DNA of 64,000 nucleotides, taken from contig MU006238.1 of the NCBI GenBank assembly GCA_010093685.1, forward strand, positions 686,129-750,128. The letters run 5' to 3'. This document shows positions 54,515 through 64,000 of the stretch, in pieces. The notes beneath the pieces are model-generated. The model saw only the letters and a program-made list of their open reading frames with translations. It was not told the origin of the DNA and did no database searches. The DNA is from Ophiobolus disseminans. Its lineage: Eukaryota > Ascomycota > Dothideomycetes > Pleosporales > Phaeosphaeriaceae. The position numbers were made by a program, and so were the translations under genes. Positions within the stretch are counted from its first letter, which is position 1. The number at the start of each line of letters is the position of its first letter.

Positions 54515-55556
54515 GTCTTGCTGAGGAAAGTGAAATAGTCGCAAAGATGTAGCACGATGATGAAGGCATAGTCAATACATTAATATCTTGTGCACTGCGG
54601 CGAAACTCGCCTTCAGAACGGATGATAGCCACCCGGGTTTAAGCAAAGTTTGACGAAATCTCCGAGTCGCGCACCCCCACCCTCTTCCCGTTGCTACCTG
54701 GCCTGCGACGCATCGGAAAGTCGGGCAACATTGCGATCCGATCTTGAAACGGGGACGGGTGTTGACATAACTCGCCGCGCAAGGCATCGAATGTGGCGTT
54801 GAGGCCTGGTGGCTTGTACTTGCCAAGTGCAAGGCTTGTTCGCGGGTCATGACGTAGTAGCTCGAGAAGACAGGCGCGACTCCTGAAGCATCCATTTCCA
54901 ACACACAGTGGGCAACGCGTTCAACATAAGAGAAGAGGTAATTGGCGGTGTTGTTATCGGTACAGTTTTTCCAAATAGATGGTGTATGCTCGGCGGTCGC
55001 GCACCGTAAAGAGGCGAGCCGATATGGCGGAGTAGCAAACCAACTCACTTTGACTTGCTATAACACGGTTCATATTTCATGGCGCGATCCGAAGTTCGCA
55101 GCTATACTAACTCTTATAGTTTGGATATGTCCTGTGTTCAGCTGGGGTGTGGTTGCCGCTTCTTCTCGTGTACCTAGGTATAGATCGCACGAACCTCAGT
55201 ACGCATGGATTGTTGAGCATCTGAGCTTGATTCGCTAATCTCAAGGCATTATCCGTTTGCCCAGGCATCTATCAGCACGACTGTTATGACTATTTTGGAT
55301 CCGCCCACAGTCTTGAGCTTGATCTTGAGATCTCTTCCCAAATCAACTCCGCTGAACCGACAGACAGACCACGGTACATCAGCTAGAATTTAGCAAGAAA
55401 GAAACGATTTTCCGGTGAAAGTATTGACATTGACAGTATGTTGAAGCTGCTCAGAACTACCTAAGGAGTGACAATAGTTGGACAAGAAGAAGCTCCCCAA
55501 GAAACATGACCCGCTAATCCTATCATTGCTAGTCTCTTTGCAGCACCAATGATAAT
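54515..55556. other. Intergenic upstream of the MFS gene
   Basis: About 1 kb. The minus-strand frame 55048-54572 lacks an ATG at its apparent start and has no domain; it is probably fortuitous. The MFS promoter is at the left end. Confidence 0.45.
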
Positions 55557-55932
55557 CTACTTAGCAACACAGGTCAAGTCAGCTCCAACCCACTGGCACC
55601 CTGGGTTCGTCCGTGGTGAGCAATGATCGTATATTGTAGTGGACGAGTACTTACTTCCAGAGATAGTTGGCGAGTTGGTGCTGGGACCGGCCTTGAACCT
55701 GCAGCCGGTGCCGTTCTTGTACTTGCAGTTATTTGGGCAGTTGCAGGCATAGTCTGGACAGGATGTGTTAGGATTCTGACTGGATGTTGAAGGCCATGTG
55801 AGGATACTAACAAGGAGAGGTGGCGATCAGAGCGCCGCGAGGAACCACATCGACGGAAGCCTCCAGGGGAGCTGCGATGGCTTGGGTGGCAAAGCCGAGC
55901 ACAATGTAGACGATTGTTGAAGTGAAAAGCAT
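55557..55932 (-). CDS. Small secreted six-cysteine protein
   Basis: Exons 55932-55812, 55753-55655 and 55600-55557, with introns of 58 and 54 nt (GTTAGT...GTCCAG and GTAAGT...CCCAG), give 87 residues. The signal peptide (STIVYIVLGFATQAIAAP) is clear. The mature ~65 residues have six cysteines spaced C-x-C-x3-C-x7-C-x16-C-x8-C (YACNCPNNCKYKNGTGCRF, then RCQW and LTCVAK). Three disulfides are likely. This size and layout is usual for fungal secreted effectors, antimicrobial peptides or hydrophilic wall proteins. I do not recognise a specific family and assign no activity. Confidence 0.75.
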
Positions 55933-57298
55933 ATTGATGGTTGTTTCTGTGTAGAAGCTGGTTGGTTGCTTGGGAAGTGAGTTGGTTGTAGATGTAGTGA
56001 GTTGGTGGTGAGTATAGTTTGGAAAGTGGAAGATTTCAGTCCCTTATAACCTTCTTCTTATCGTATACTGTCTGTTCGGACTCCGTGAGTAAACGATCAA
56101 GAGAGACATACGAGTCCTGAGTTCATCAACTTGACATGGATGAGCGTTGGCGATGAAAGCATTTCGGAGACGTAAGCAAGGGTTGACGTCTTGGTACTCT
56201 GCCGTGCTCTTCGGACCTCCCAGAATGTTACACTAGAATGCACGGTTGGAACAACGTTTCAGCCTTGCTCATTGACTTGGCTCCACTAGATACCGGCAAA
56301 GCTCGAGCACTGGAAGGGCAAGCTTGGAGTGCCTTGATAGGGACTAGATAAGGCCATCAGGTCAAAACCACAGCAAGGTATTCGACTGATCATCTACCAA
56401 CATCGCACGTCCCTTGACGCACAGTGGGCCGTGATAGGGAGGAGTGGGTACATGCTCTCGTGAAGCACCCTCACTCGGTTCTTCTCCATCCTTATAATTG
56501 AGTACAAGTGAGCGGAATTTGATTCGTTTGAAATGTAAGGCCACTGATATCTTGACTGCTGACCAGGTATATGAGTCGAAGAAGTAAATCAGAGTTACTT
56601 AACCAAGCAACGCAACCAACACAATGTCTCGGGGTAATTACTACGAAGCTCGTAGTGATGGCATGATCGATTGGCCACAGTGTTTGGAAGTTTGAGCCAC
56701 TGTATAGTTGTGTGTTAGCTGTGTAGCTTCCGTAGATGAGACCTGAAATACACCCGACAAGCCTAAGTGAAATGGGGTTCCAGAACTTTGGGTGACAAAC
56801 AGAGAAGAGAATGTCAAAATACTCCATGGATGATCGATGCCATAGCATGGTGGCCTAGATAGGTTCGATTGCATCTGAAAGGTTAGCATGGCATGGCATT
56901 CCAAGGCTTGGGCATTAGCACGGACGCTGAGATTTTGCAAAGTGGAATGTCTCGGTATAGACATCCAGGCTTGTAAAGGTAATATCTGAACATATTGAAT
57001 GTAATGGATTGTGTTGTCGTACACTAAGGATGGACCCCGAGGATTTGTAAGACCTTATTACTCGGTGTAGGATCGCATGATCGCACAATCGGCCCGTCGG
57101 CGGAAAACAAATAGCAGGATTAGCACATAGAGTGAAGTCCCAGGTGGAAGATCTGAGCTGACGGCCATAAGCAGCCAAGGTCATGGCGTTAAACCGGCCT
57201 CGTCTACTTCGTGTACTTCGAGAAACGGCCGGGTAACACAAATACATGAAGCATGCATGGAAGCGGGATGCCATTACACACCCATCGATGTAGATTTC
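55933..57298. other. Intergenic, A/T-richer
   Basis: About 1.37 kb with several minus-strand frames (for example 57274-56915, 56848-56492) that lack domains, start context or splice logic. It could hold a decayed gene or a non-coding transcript, but I cannot support either. Confidence 0.4.
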
Positions 57299-57722
57299 TC
57301 AAGTCGTCTGCGAAGGGCTCGTAGATCTTGTGTTGTTCGTCATTTTGTTCGACCTTTCGAGTGGACGCACATGTGGACCCGGATGAAGCAGGTCCTTTAG
57401 ATCAGTCACATCTCTGCCGTCTTTTCCATTCATTTTCATTCCAAGCTTCTCAAAGGCCTCTGGGTCCAATATTTGTTTGTGTGAAGCCATTATAAGCGCA
57501 ATCTCCGTAGGGCTTAGTTGCTTGTAATCTACGACTTCACCACCTGAACTGTAGCTACGATACACTCCATCACTAGCGAAGTGCACAAAACCTTTTCCAG
57601 ATGGCGACTTCTTCAAAGATCGAGTGATTCTTGATGCTTCATCGTGGTTGGAGTCTGGCGGTGGCTATTGACCATCAGTATAAGATTGTTGTGCAAGTAA
57701 AAACCCATACAACGTAAGACAT
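57299..57722 (-). CDS. Hypothetical 125-residue protein
   Basis: A four-codon first exon (57722-57711, MSYV) and a main exon (57664-57299), joined by a 46-nt intron (GTATGG...TCAATAG), give 125 residues. The sequence looks like a real soluble protein: SGKGFVHFASDGVYRSYSSG, then YKQLSPTEIALIMASHKQI and DPEAFEKLGMKMNGKDGRD, with a polar Ser/Thr tail. I do not recognise a family. The start has the context TACACCATGTC, which supports this first exon. Confidence 0.55.
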
Positions 57723-58653
57723 GGTGTAGGTAATGGTATTCGTGGTTTTCGAGGCGTCGGGTCAAATGCTTTAAGAGTACCTAGGAACTCTGGAAAGTAT
57801 GATCCGGGGAGGTAGAAGGACCTGGGGATCCTCGAAAGACCGAAAACAATAAGCCTCACTCGACTTGCAGTCTGAGATAAGAATAGTGTAGATTGCAGAA
57901 GAGGAAACTTACAAGGTTAGGTCCTAGATCAGTGCGATGTGGTGGCGGCGATCACTACTTAACACCGAACGCTGCCCCGCACTAGCAGCCAGCCCGCAGT
58001 TAGAGAGCAGGGTCATCGAATATCACAAGAGCGGACCTGAATCCACTTTCACGACTGCGCCGCACTAATTGCTGACCCGCACTCCACAGTTTCATGGACA
58101 ACGATGTCTCAGCACATGGACATCAAGGAGGCATCGTTGATAATTCCCTCACTCTCAGTCATTTGACACAATACATCCGCGAGGTTCCGAGGGCATTTAG
58201 GCGTCCGTACCTTCGCATCTGACTGTACGTCAGTTGGGTCTTTGTATTCACCCTGCGGCTGATTAAATATAAGGATATCATGCTCGACGTACCTGGGACG
58301 ATTTGACTGCGCGCATCAACACATGCTATGCCAGGCGGTACATAAGCACGCCTTGAGAATTACAATTTTCCATACCAGCAAGGAAAGAATCCAGACTTTT
58401 CGCCAATATGAATTCGCTGTAAACTTGGGCCGCATCTCGCAAGTCAGTTAGTCGAGTGTCATCGAAAGAAAAGTGGCAGTATTATTAAGTACGACACCGC
58501 TTCGTAAGAATGAGTAGGGGTGGTGTGCTTGGCGCTGGCACGTGACAAGGCTGAACACCATGCCAAATCGATTCCACGTACACCCTAGATTCTACCACGC
58601 ACTTACTCCTCTAGGAGCCCCTCGCCAGCAATTGCACCTACAAATCGTCAGAA
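57723..58653. promoter_or_regulatory. Divergent intergenic region
   Basis: About 930 bases between two divergently transcribed orphan genes. It should contain both promoters. No other feature is supportable. Confidence 0.4.
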
Positions 58654-60075
58654 ATGGCCAGCGTGCAACTTGCGACACTGAGCTCGCCACAACTAGCCCC
58701 GCCAGCGTCAGGCCTCAGCCCCGCCACGCAGCCTTCAAGTTCTGCTCAAATTACATACTCCTCACTATCTAGTGTTACTGCAACGAGCTCATCTTCACAA
58801 TCACCGTCAACCTCAATCTCAGCCGGAACGGCTCCTCCTACATCATCCTCGCAATCTGGATCACAGAATGGCTCCACACTTACACCAGATACTCCATCAG
58901 CCAAAGCCAGAGATGCCCTGAAGTGGCTGCTGAAAGACTTCGAAATGAAGCTTTTTGCTGTTCTGGCGTTGTTCTGGGCTATACGCACTTATAATGAACA
59001 AGTACGTGGTAATGAACTAAACGAAATGGAAACTTGCAGGAATCATCCTGTATGTTTTATTGAGTCATAAATGTGAGCTAGCAAGCTAATGTATGTGCGT
59101 AGAGTGACTCAGCTCTTCAAAGCACTGCTTTATGTAAAAGCATGCGTAAAATTCACGACTTTGACGAGTTTGCGAAGAGAAGTACTGAACTAGCAGATGT
59201 ACTTGTAGGACAGAATCTCCGCAGGACGCCAGTACTTGAGCTATACATTCTCGTCCTGTTGGTTGCAGGCGCATTCTGGGGCTGGTCAAGTAAGAAGAAG
59301 ACGACATGGCTTGGAGATCAGATCCAACAACCCCATACGATCGACCCTACTGTTGTAGCATACCACGAGCTACTACACGCAAAAAGGACACCAACGCATT
59401 ATGACTTCACTATCGGCCAAGACGAGTATCTCTACCTTTGTGTTACACAAAAGTCCGCGCCAAACTGCGTCTCTAAACTAGTCCAAGCTCTGTTCTGGCT
59501 ATTTGGCCGTTTAGACATGCAATATGAGAAAGTAAGTAAGGCCAAAGTTGCCCACGTACATTATGCACTGAGACTGGAACGTCTAGGCTCCAACCCCTTG
59601 CCCAGCCTACTGGCGAGTGCATTGCGCTGCGAGTTCTCAAACGGATTACATGCCTGAACAGGATGAATATGCGCCTGTCTCAGTCGCCGTACGACCACGC
59701 CTCCGGGACATACATGGCCCTGCGCCATTGATGGTGTTCGCAGCACCATGGTTTGCTCCGAGGCCGCAGCAAGCAGTAGCGCGCGAAGTAGTAGTATCTC
59801 GTACGGGTTGCTCATGCCGTACAAGCGCACACCACGACCATGTACCGCGAATGCTGGTCATCAAGAAGAGGGTGTCTGTAGTACAGGTTTATATTGTACT
59901 GGGCTTCTGTATTGGTTTGGAAGTGCTTTCGTGGGCGTTTGGGCGTTACGATTCCATGGGAATTGCTTCCAAAGCAGTTGGTCTGGGCTTTGTAGTCCTT
60001 GTCTACTCTGGTGGTGCGTATTTGGTGAGTCGGCCTGTCGCGCAACTTCCGACTGAAAAGGATCGGATGGATTGA
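58654..60075 (+). CDS. Hypothetical membrane protein with four predicted spans
   Basis: Exons 58654-59001, 59103-59531 and 59587-60075, in consistent phase, give 421 residues. The first intron (101 nt) starts GTACGT and contains a tempting internal GTATGT site; the second (55 nt) is GTAAGT...GTCTAG. The N-terminal ~90 residues are Ser/Thr/Pro-rich and probably disordered. Hydrophobic spans follow: MKLFAVLALFWAI, LELYILVLLVAGAFWGW, QVYIVLGFCIGLEVLSWAF and GLGFVVLVYSGGAYLV. A ~200-residue hydrophilic region lies between spans 2 and 3. No family is recognised. Confidence 0.65.
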
Positions 60076-60310
60076 TCGTTTTGAGACCGTGTTTGAGATC
60101 TCATGAGCGAAAGACATATAATAACTGTAGGGTGAGGCGCGACTATGAATCGGATGCGGCGCCGTGATTTTCATGCGCCCTGGAATATCTGGGGCGCTTT
60201 GAACAGTGGTTACACGATCAGCATCGATCGCGAAATCTCCGCAATCAATGTAGTCCACTCGTTACTCCAGAATTTTAAACCAACAATTGCCTGGTAATGT
60301 AGATATTGAA

Positions 60311-61402
60311 TCATAATCCAACATCCCAATTAACATCAGCATCCCCTTCCCACCTCCTCCACTCCCCCTCCGCCTTTTTCGCAAACTCCCTCTCACCCAT
60401 CACACCTCTCATAAAATCCACCAAACTCGTCCTCTTCAGCCCCCACTCCCAATACCCACCCCCGCTCGGCGCCTCCCCAGCCGCAAGCCAAGCCCCCGTC
60501 TTTGCCCCCTCATCCGCGTGCACGCCAATCGTCCTCTCCGTCAGCTTCAGCATCGAAAACAACGGATTCGACAGCCACGTGCGCCATGTAACATCAAACT
60601 TGCTAAAAATAGGCGTCGCCGTAAAACCAGGCGTGAAAGCATGCGCAGTGCGGCCATTCTGCGGCGCGGATGAGAAATGCGCTTGCAGCAGCTGTGCAAA
60701 GAGGACTTGTTGCGCTTTCGTTCGGCCGTAAGCCGGCGCTGACGACTTTTCGAGGCCTAAGTTCTCCACCAGCGCTTTCCACGCCCTCGTTGCTAAGCCG
60801 GGCGCGCGGGTTTCCTTGGCGGTTTGCGATTTGAACAGCGTTTCTGCGGCGGAGTAGTGGCCTGAGCTACTTGTAAGCACGACCCGCGCGTCCGAGAAGA
60901 GGTGTCGCTCGAGGAGATGCGTCATGAGGAATGAGCCGAGGAAATTGGTCACGTAGATGAGTTCCTTTCCGTCTTGAGTCGTAGTAGGGCTGTTTGGTGG
61001 TGCAGATGCGATGCCAGCGTTGTGTACAAGCATGTCGATTTTCTTGCCCTGGGTTATCCATCGCTCGCAGAAGCTGCGAACGGAGTTGAGGTCCGAGGTA
61101 TCGAGATCCCAGCAATGCACTTTTCCCTCGCTCTTTTCGCCGACGCGGGCGACGACTTCATCGACGGCCTTTTGTCCACGTTGAGGGTTGCGACATGCGA
61201 GATAGACAGTTGCGTCTTGTTTGGCAAGTTGGACAGCGATGCTGAGTCCGATGCCGCTGTTTGCACCTGTGACTATGGCGGTTTGGCCGCTCAAGTCGCG
61301 CTGGGAGAGTTTCTGGGGTTTGTAGAGGCGGGCGAAGACTAGGGTGGTGAGAGACTTGATGAGGGATGTGTAGAACGACACGTAGACATTCAAAGGTGCC
61401 AT
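60311..61402 (-). CDS. Short-chain dehydrogenase/reductase
   Basis: A single-exon gene of 363 residues. A hydrophobic N-terminal helix (VYVSFYTSLIKSLTTLVFA) suggests membrane attachment. The Rossmann fold follows with QTAIVTGANSGIGLSIAVQL (TGxxxGIG) and the adenine-pocket DLDTSD. HNAG (MLVHNAGIASA) stabilises the sheet. The catalytic Ser lies in VVLTSSSGHY, and Tyr and Lys in the YGRTKAQ segment. It is a classical SDR, close in layout to retinol-dehydrogenase/WW-oxidoreductase-like fungal enzymes. The substrate is unknown. It is convergent with the preceding membrane-protein gene. Confidence 0.92.
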   Translation of the reverse strand: MAPLNVYVSFYTSLIKSLTTLVFARLYKPQKLSQRDLSGQTAIVTGANSGIGLSIAVQLAKQDATVYLACRNPQRGQKAVDEVVARVGEKSEGKVHCWDLDTSDLNSVRSFCERWITQGKKIDMLVHNAGIASAPPNSPTTTQDGKELIYVTNFLGSFLMTHLLERHLFSDARVVLTSSSGHYSAAETLFKSQTAKETRAPGLATRAWKALVENLGLEKSSAPAYGRTKAQQVLFAQLLQAHFSSAPQNGRTAHAFTPGFTATPIFSKFDVTWRTWLSNPLFSMLKLTERTIGVHADEGAKTGAWLAAGEAPSGGGYWEWGLKRTSLVDFMRGVMGEREFAKKAEGEWRRWEGDADVNWDVGL

Positions 61403-61676
61403 TTTGAATTGTGCGAGGATGCTGGTGGCCCTCTAGATGCCTTAGACTGCCCTGGTATAAATATTTATTCCCATTCGTGGTCGGGGAAGTTAATTGCGGC
61501 GTTGCCGTCTTGGAAACTTGTTGATTCGGATCCGGCGGCGTGTACTTGCAACCTTGAAAATGACGCTAGTGACTATGACGACATTAACATCCATAAAGGG
61601 AACATGAGTAAGATAGGTCCCCCAAGAAGGTGAGGATGAATTCCATGGTATTTCAGTCTGACCAGTATGTAATTCC

Positions 61677-64000
61677 TTATAACCCCCTCAATAATTCATC
61701 GATGGTGACTGGTTTCCTCACCGCATTCGAGAACCCCTCATTGAAAGACACCCATATCCTGCCAACATCACCACCCTTGTTCTCGACCTTCTTCTTCCTC
61801 TCCTCACCTTCCAGCAATGGCTTTTCCTTGATAACACGACCAAAAAAGTCGCGCTTGACGGCCCTCGCATTCGCTTCCGCCACTTTCTCTTCTGTGGTTT
61901 TCTCCTCTTTCTGTTGCTGCTCCTCAACTTCATCAGCTTCTGTCTGCCCACCGCGCCGTTTCCGATTCTCCATATCAAGTCTTGCGGTTTCCTTTCTCCA
62001 TTCCTGTTCTAGTACACTTCGCAACGCGTAGCGTATCTTTTCTTCGTTCTTCCCATCGAAGGTCTCAAACGCGCTCATGACATCGAGCGCTGGTTCCATG
62101 CGCCACACAAAACCTGCGCTTCGATTCGCCACGTCTTCAGTCTCGATTCGAGACTTTTCGAAGCGTACGCCGGTCGCTGCCATGGCTTCGACGGCTTTCT
62201 TGACAAGTGCCTTCTCAGAAGATTTGCGGACGGTGGCTGATGCAAAGGACTTGGATCCTGAGGCACCGGTGTTGACAATGACAGGCTTGACATCGGGCGA
62301 GAGCATGCGGAGTATGTAAGGGATAAGTTCGAGGGCCATTTCTTCGGGACTGCGGAACATGCGGGTCAAGTTGAGACTTAGTGTCGATTGCAACGCCATG
62401 AGCTGTGATCTGTTCGATTTGTATTGCTCCGCTGCCGCAAAGTTCGCACCCAACCCGGAGAAGGGGGTGGGAAGCGCATCAGGGTCAGCTGTAGGATTAG
62501 AGCTCTGGTGACGTGGTGAGGCAAAGAGGCTGTGAAAGGCGAGAACGGAATTGGATAGGTAGGGTGCCAGCTCCCATTCTTGAGAGCCATGCACGGCGGC
62601 GTTGATTGTGTCGTGAAAGTGTAGCCACTCGTAAGCAGCAGACGGTTTACTGAGGAGGGTATCATCTTGGAACGGCTTTTCGGGGTATGCTGCGAAACAG
62701 TCTATGATATGTGAGTGAAGCAGTAGGACAAGAGCTGTGAAGATGATGACTTACCCGTGACTACACGATCACACTCGCCACTTGTGTCGACCATCTCCCT
62801 GAGACGGTCCATCGCACGTCGTTTAGCGCCCTCAGCAACACCAATGACGCCAGCCTTTGCGCGTGCCGCTGCCGTCCGTACGTCTGTAGTTTCAGCCTGC
62901 TTCGGAAAGCCCGCACCTTCCTTGAAGACACGCTCGACGACATCTTTCGCGCCTCCTCGCCCCAAGCTTCGTGCCGAGCCACCACCGTGCCGGAGGTCGT
63001 TGATGAAGTTGTCTTCAACCCACTTTCGGCTGAGATGTGGCTTGCCAGTGGACTTTTTGTCGTGGGAAGATCGCAATCGTCCTGCCACCCACTCGCTGAC
63101 CACCATGACACCACGAATATCACCCTCCCCAGTCCCACTGCCGGTGCCGCCCTCTTTCTTGGTGCTAACACCCCAGGTGGCCTCGCACAGTCGTCGAACA
63201 CCGTCTGAGTCGCATTGAATGCCTTCCTTGACGAATATATCCTGCATGCGGTTGACAACCATGGTAATGGCAGGCTTCCGGATGTGTACAATTTCAGCCA
63301 TCGACGATTGCCGAAGTGGACGCAATGACGGATGGTAGAGGTCGTTGCAGATGAGGATGAGCGGTCGCAACAGTCGAAACTTGTCGCCTTTGCGCTTCTT
63401 GTTAGTGCCCGTCGATTGTTGTTGTCCGGCCATCTTCGAGTTCTTCTCATCGAGGTTGATGAGGTCGATGAGTGCCTTGACGAAGCCGCCCTCACCTCCA
63501 CTGCCACTACCGCCCACCACACCGTCCACTTCGTCCACAACCACGCATACTGGCTTGCCCGCTTTGCGCACCTTTCCGTTTGCTGTGCTGGTGTTCACGC
63601 CTCGTACGTTCTCAGTACCGACCATGTCTCGTATGCGACCTTTGACTACAGCGGGGCTTCGCTCGTCTGATGCATTGATTTCTTGTACTTCGTATCCCGC
63701 CTGTCGCGCACAGACGTGTGCAAGTGTCGTCTTGCCGAGTCCGGGCGGGCCGGCGAGAAGTAGGATCTTGCGATGCCGTTGCTCCTCATCCCCAAAATCC
63801 TTCTGTGCAGCTTTAGGCTTCTGTTTAGTCGATCCCGGGAAGACGATCGGGTCCCATGCTTTGAGCCAGCGCAGGACGGAGCGATGTGTGCGCTCGTCTC
63901 CAACCAAGTCTGTAAACTTCTTTGCCCGATATTTTTCAGTCCACATGAGTGTTCGATTGCTCTTCCCACTCTTGCTGAGTGGTTGTTCGATTGAAGTCTG
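61677..64000 (-). CDS. CTF18: Ctf18, subunit of the alternative RFC clamp loader (5' end outside window)
   Basis: The frame is open from the right edge (64000), so the N-terminus is missing. The visible exons are 64000-62755 and 62701-61677, joined by a 53-nt intron (GTAAGT...ATCATAG) that restores VVTGDCFAAYPEKPF. Family marks are LMWTEKYRAKKFTDLVGDER, the P-loop LLLAGPPGLGKTTLAH, the Walker B region VCVVVDEVDGVVGG and the RFC-type LILICNDLYHPSLRPLR. The C-terminal part ends with VKRDFFGRVI and WVSFNEGFSNAVRKPVTI, specific to Ctf18. The Ctf18-RFC complex loads PCNA and acts in sister-chromatid cohesion and the S-phase checkpoint. Confidence 0.94.

Noticed and set aside
54572..55048. 158-codon minus-strand frame upstream of the MFS gene
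   Set aside because: Its apparent start is not an ATG, the sequence shows no domain and it occupies the likely MFS promoter.
56362..57274. Several overlapping minus-strand frames (60-127 codons)
   Set aside because: No start context, domain, splice phase or membrane/signal pattern links them. They look like chance frames in A/T-richer DNA.
1..64000. tRNA, rRNA and CRISPR features
   Set aside because: I scanned by eye for B-box-like GGTTCRANNCC sequences with paired arms and for regular spaced repeats and found none that hold up. A covariance-model scan (tRNAscan-SE, Infernal) would be decisive.

Overview
The window is nuclear DNA from a filamentous ascomycete (Pezizomycotina). Three things point there. 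Most genes are cut by short introns of 44-125 nt with GTRNGT 5' sites and YAG 3' ends. The gene set includes a SesB-like hydrolase beside an NB-ARC/TPR receptor, a HeLo-pseudokinase, an AA9 polysaccharide monooxygenase and Sec62. There is also a pogo-type transposon whose stop codons look like repeat-induced point mutation (RIP). A dothideomycete is plausible but the species cannot be named. Splice sites were read by eye and checked for reading phase; no transcript data support them.

Layout. 0-0.6 kb: 3' end of an MFS transporter. 1.1-7.0 kb: divergent pair of a SesB-like alpha/beta hydrolase and a 1207-aa NB-ARC/TPR protein, followed by a broken PD-(D/E)XK nuclease-like gene. 8.2-12.3 kb: an F-box protein and three small acidic orphan genes, one split by a stop. 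12.3-14.4 kb: an NmrA-like oxidoreductase and a GPI-type cysteine-rich surface protein. 15.1-19.1 kb: ammonium transporter with upstream GATA motifs, and MutY DNA glycosylase. 19.8-29 kb: PH-domain protein, coiled-coil protein, Sec62 and a small membrane-protein candidate. 29.7-34.7 kb: a GT41 (O-GlcNAc-transferase-like) protein. 35-40 kb: a broken NmrA-like gene, a cytochrome P450 and a ketopantoate reductase. 40.5-43.2 kb: a complete but dead pogo/Fot1-like element (TA duplication, 24-bp terminal inverted repeats). 43.6-50.4 kb: a 1522-aa kinase/ankyrin/multi-membrane-span protein head-to-head with a HeLo-pseudokinase. 50.5-61.4 kb: AA9, a broken His-rich membrane protein, a DHA1-type MFS transporter, a small secreted Cys-rich protein, two orphans and an SDR. 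61.7 kb to the edge: Ctf18, the alternative clamp-loader subunit.

Conserved housekeeping genes (MutY, Sec62, Ctf18, GT41, ammonium transporter) alternate with two blocks that resemble fungal self/non-self recognition or regulated cell-death loci: SesB + NLR (1-7 kb), and kinase/ankyrin/membrane protein + HeLo-pseudokinase (43-50 kb). The second block lies 0.34 kb from the transposon. Four host genes each carry one in-frame TAG or TAA in an otherwise intact frame. All four fit the same CpA-to-TpA change that killed the transposase, so RIP-like mutation may have leaked into single-copy genes.
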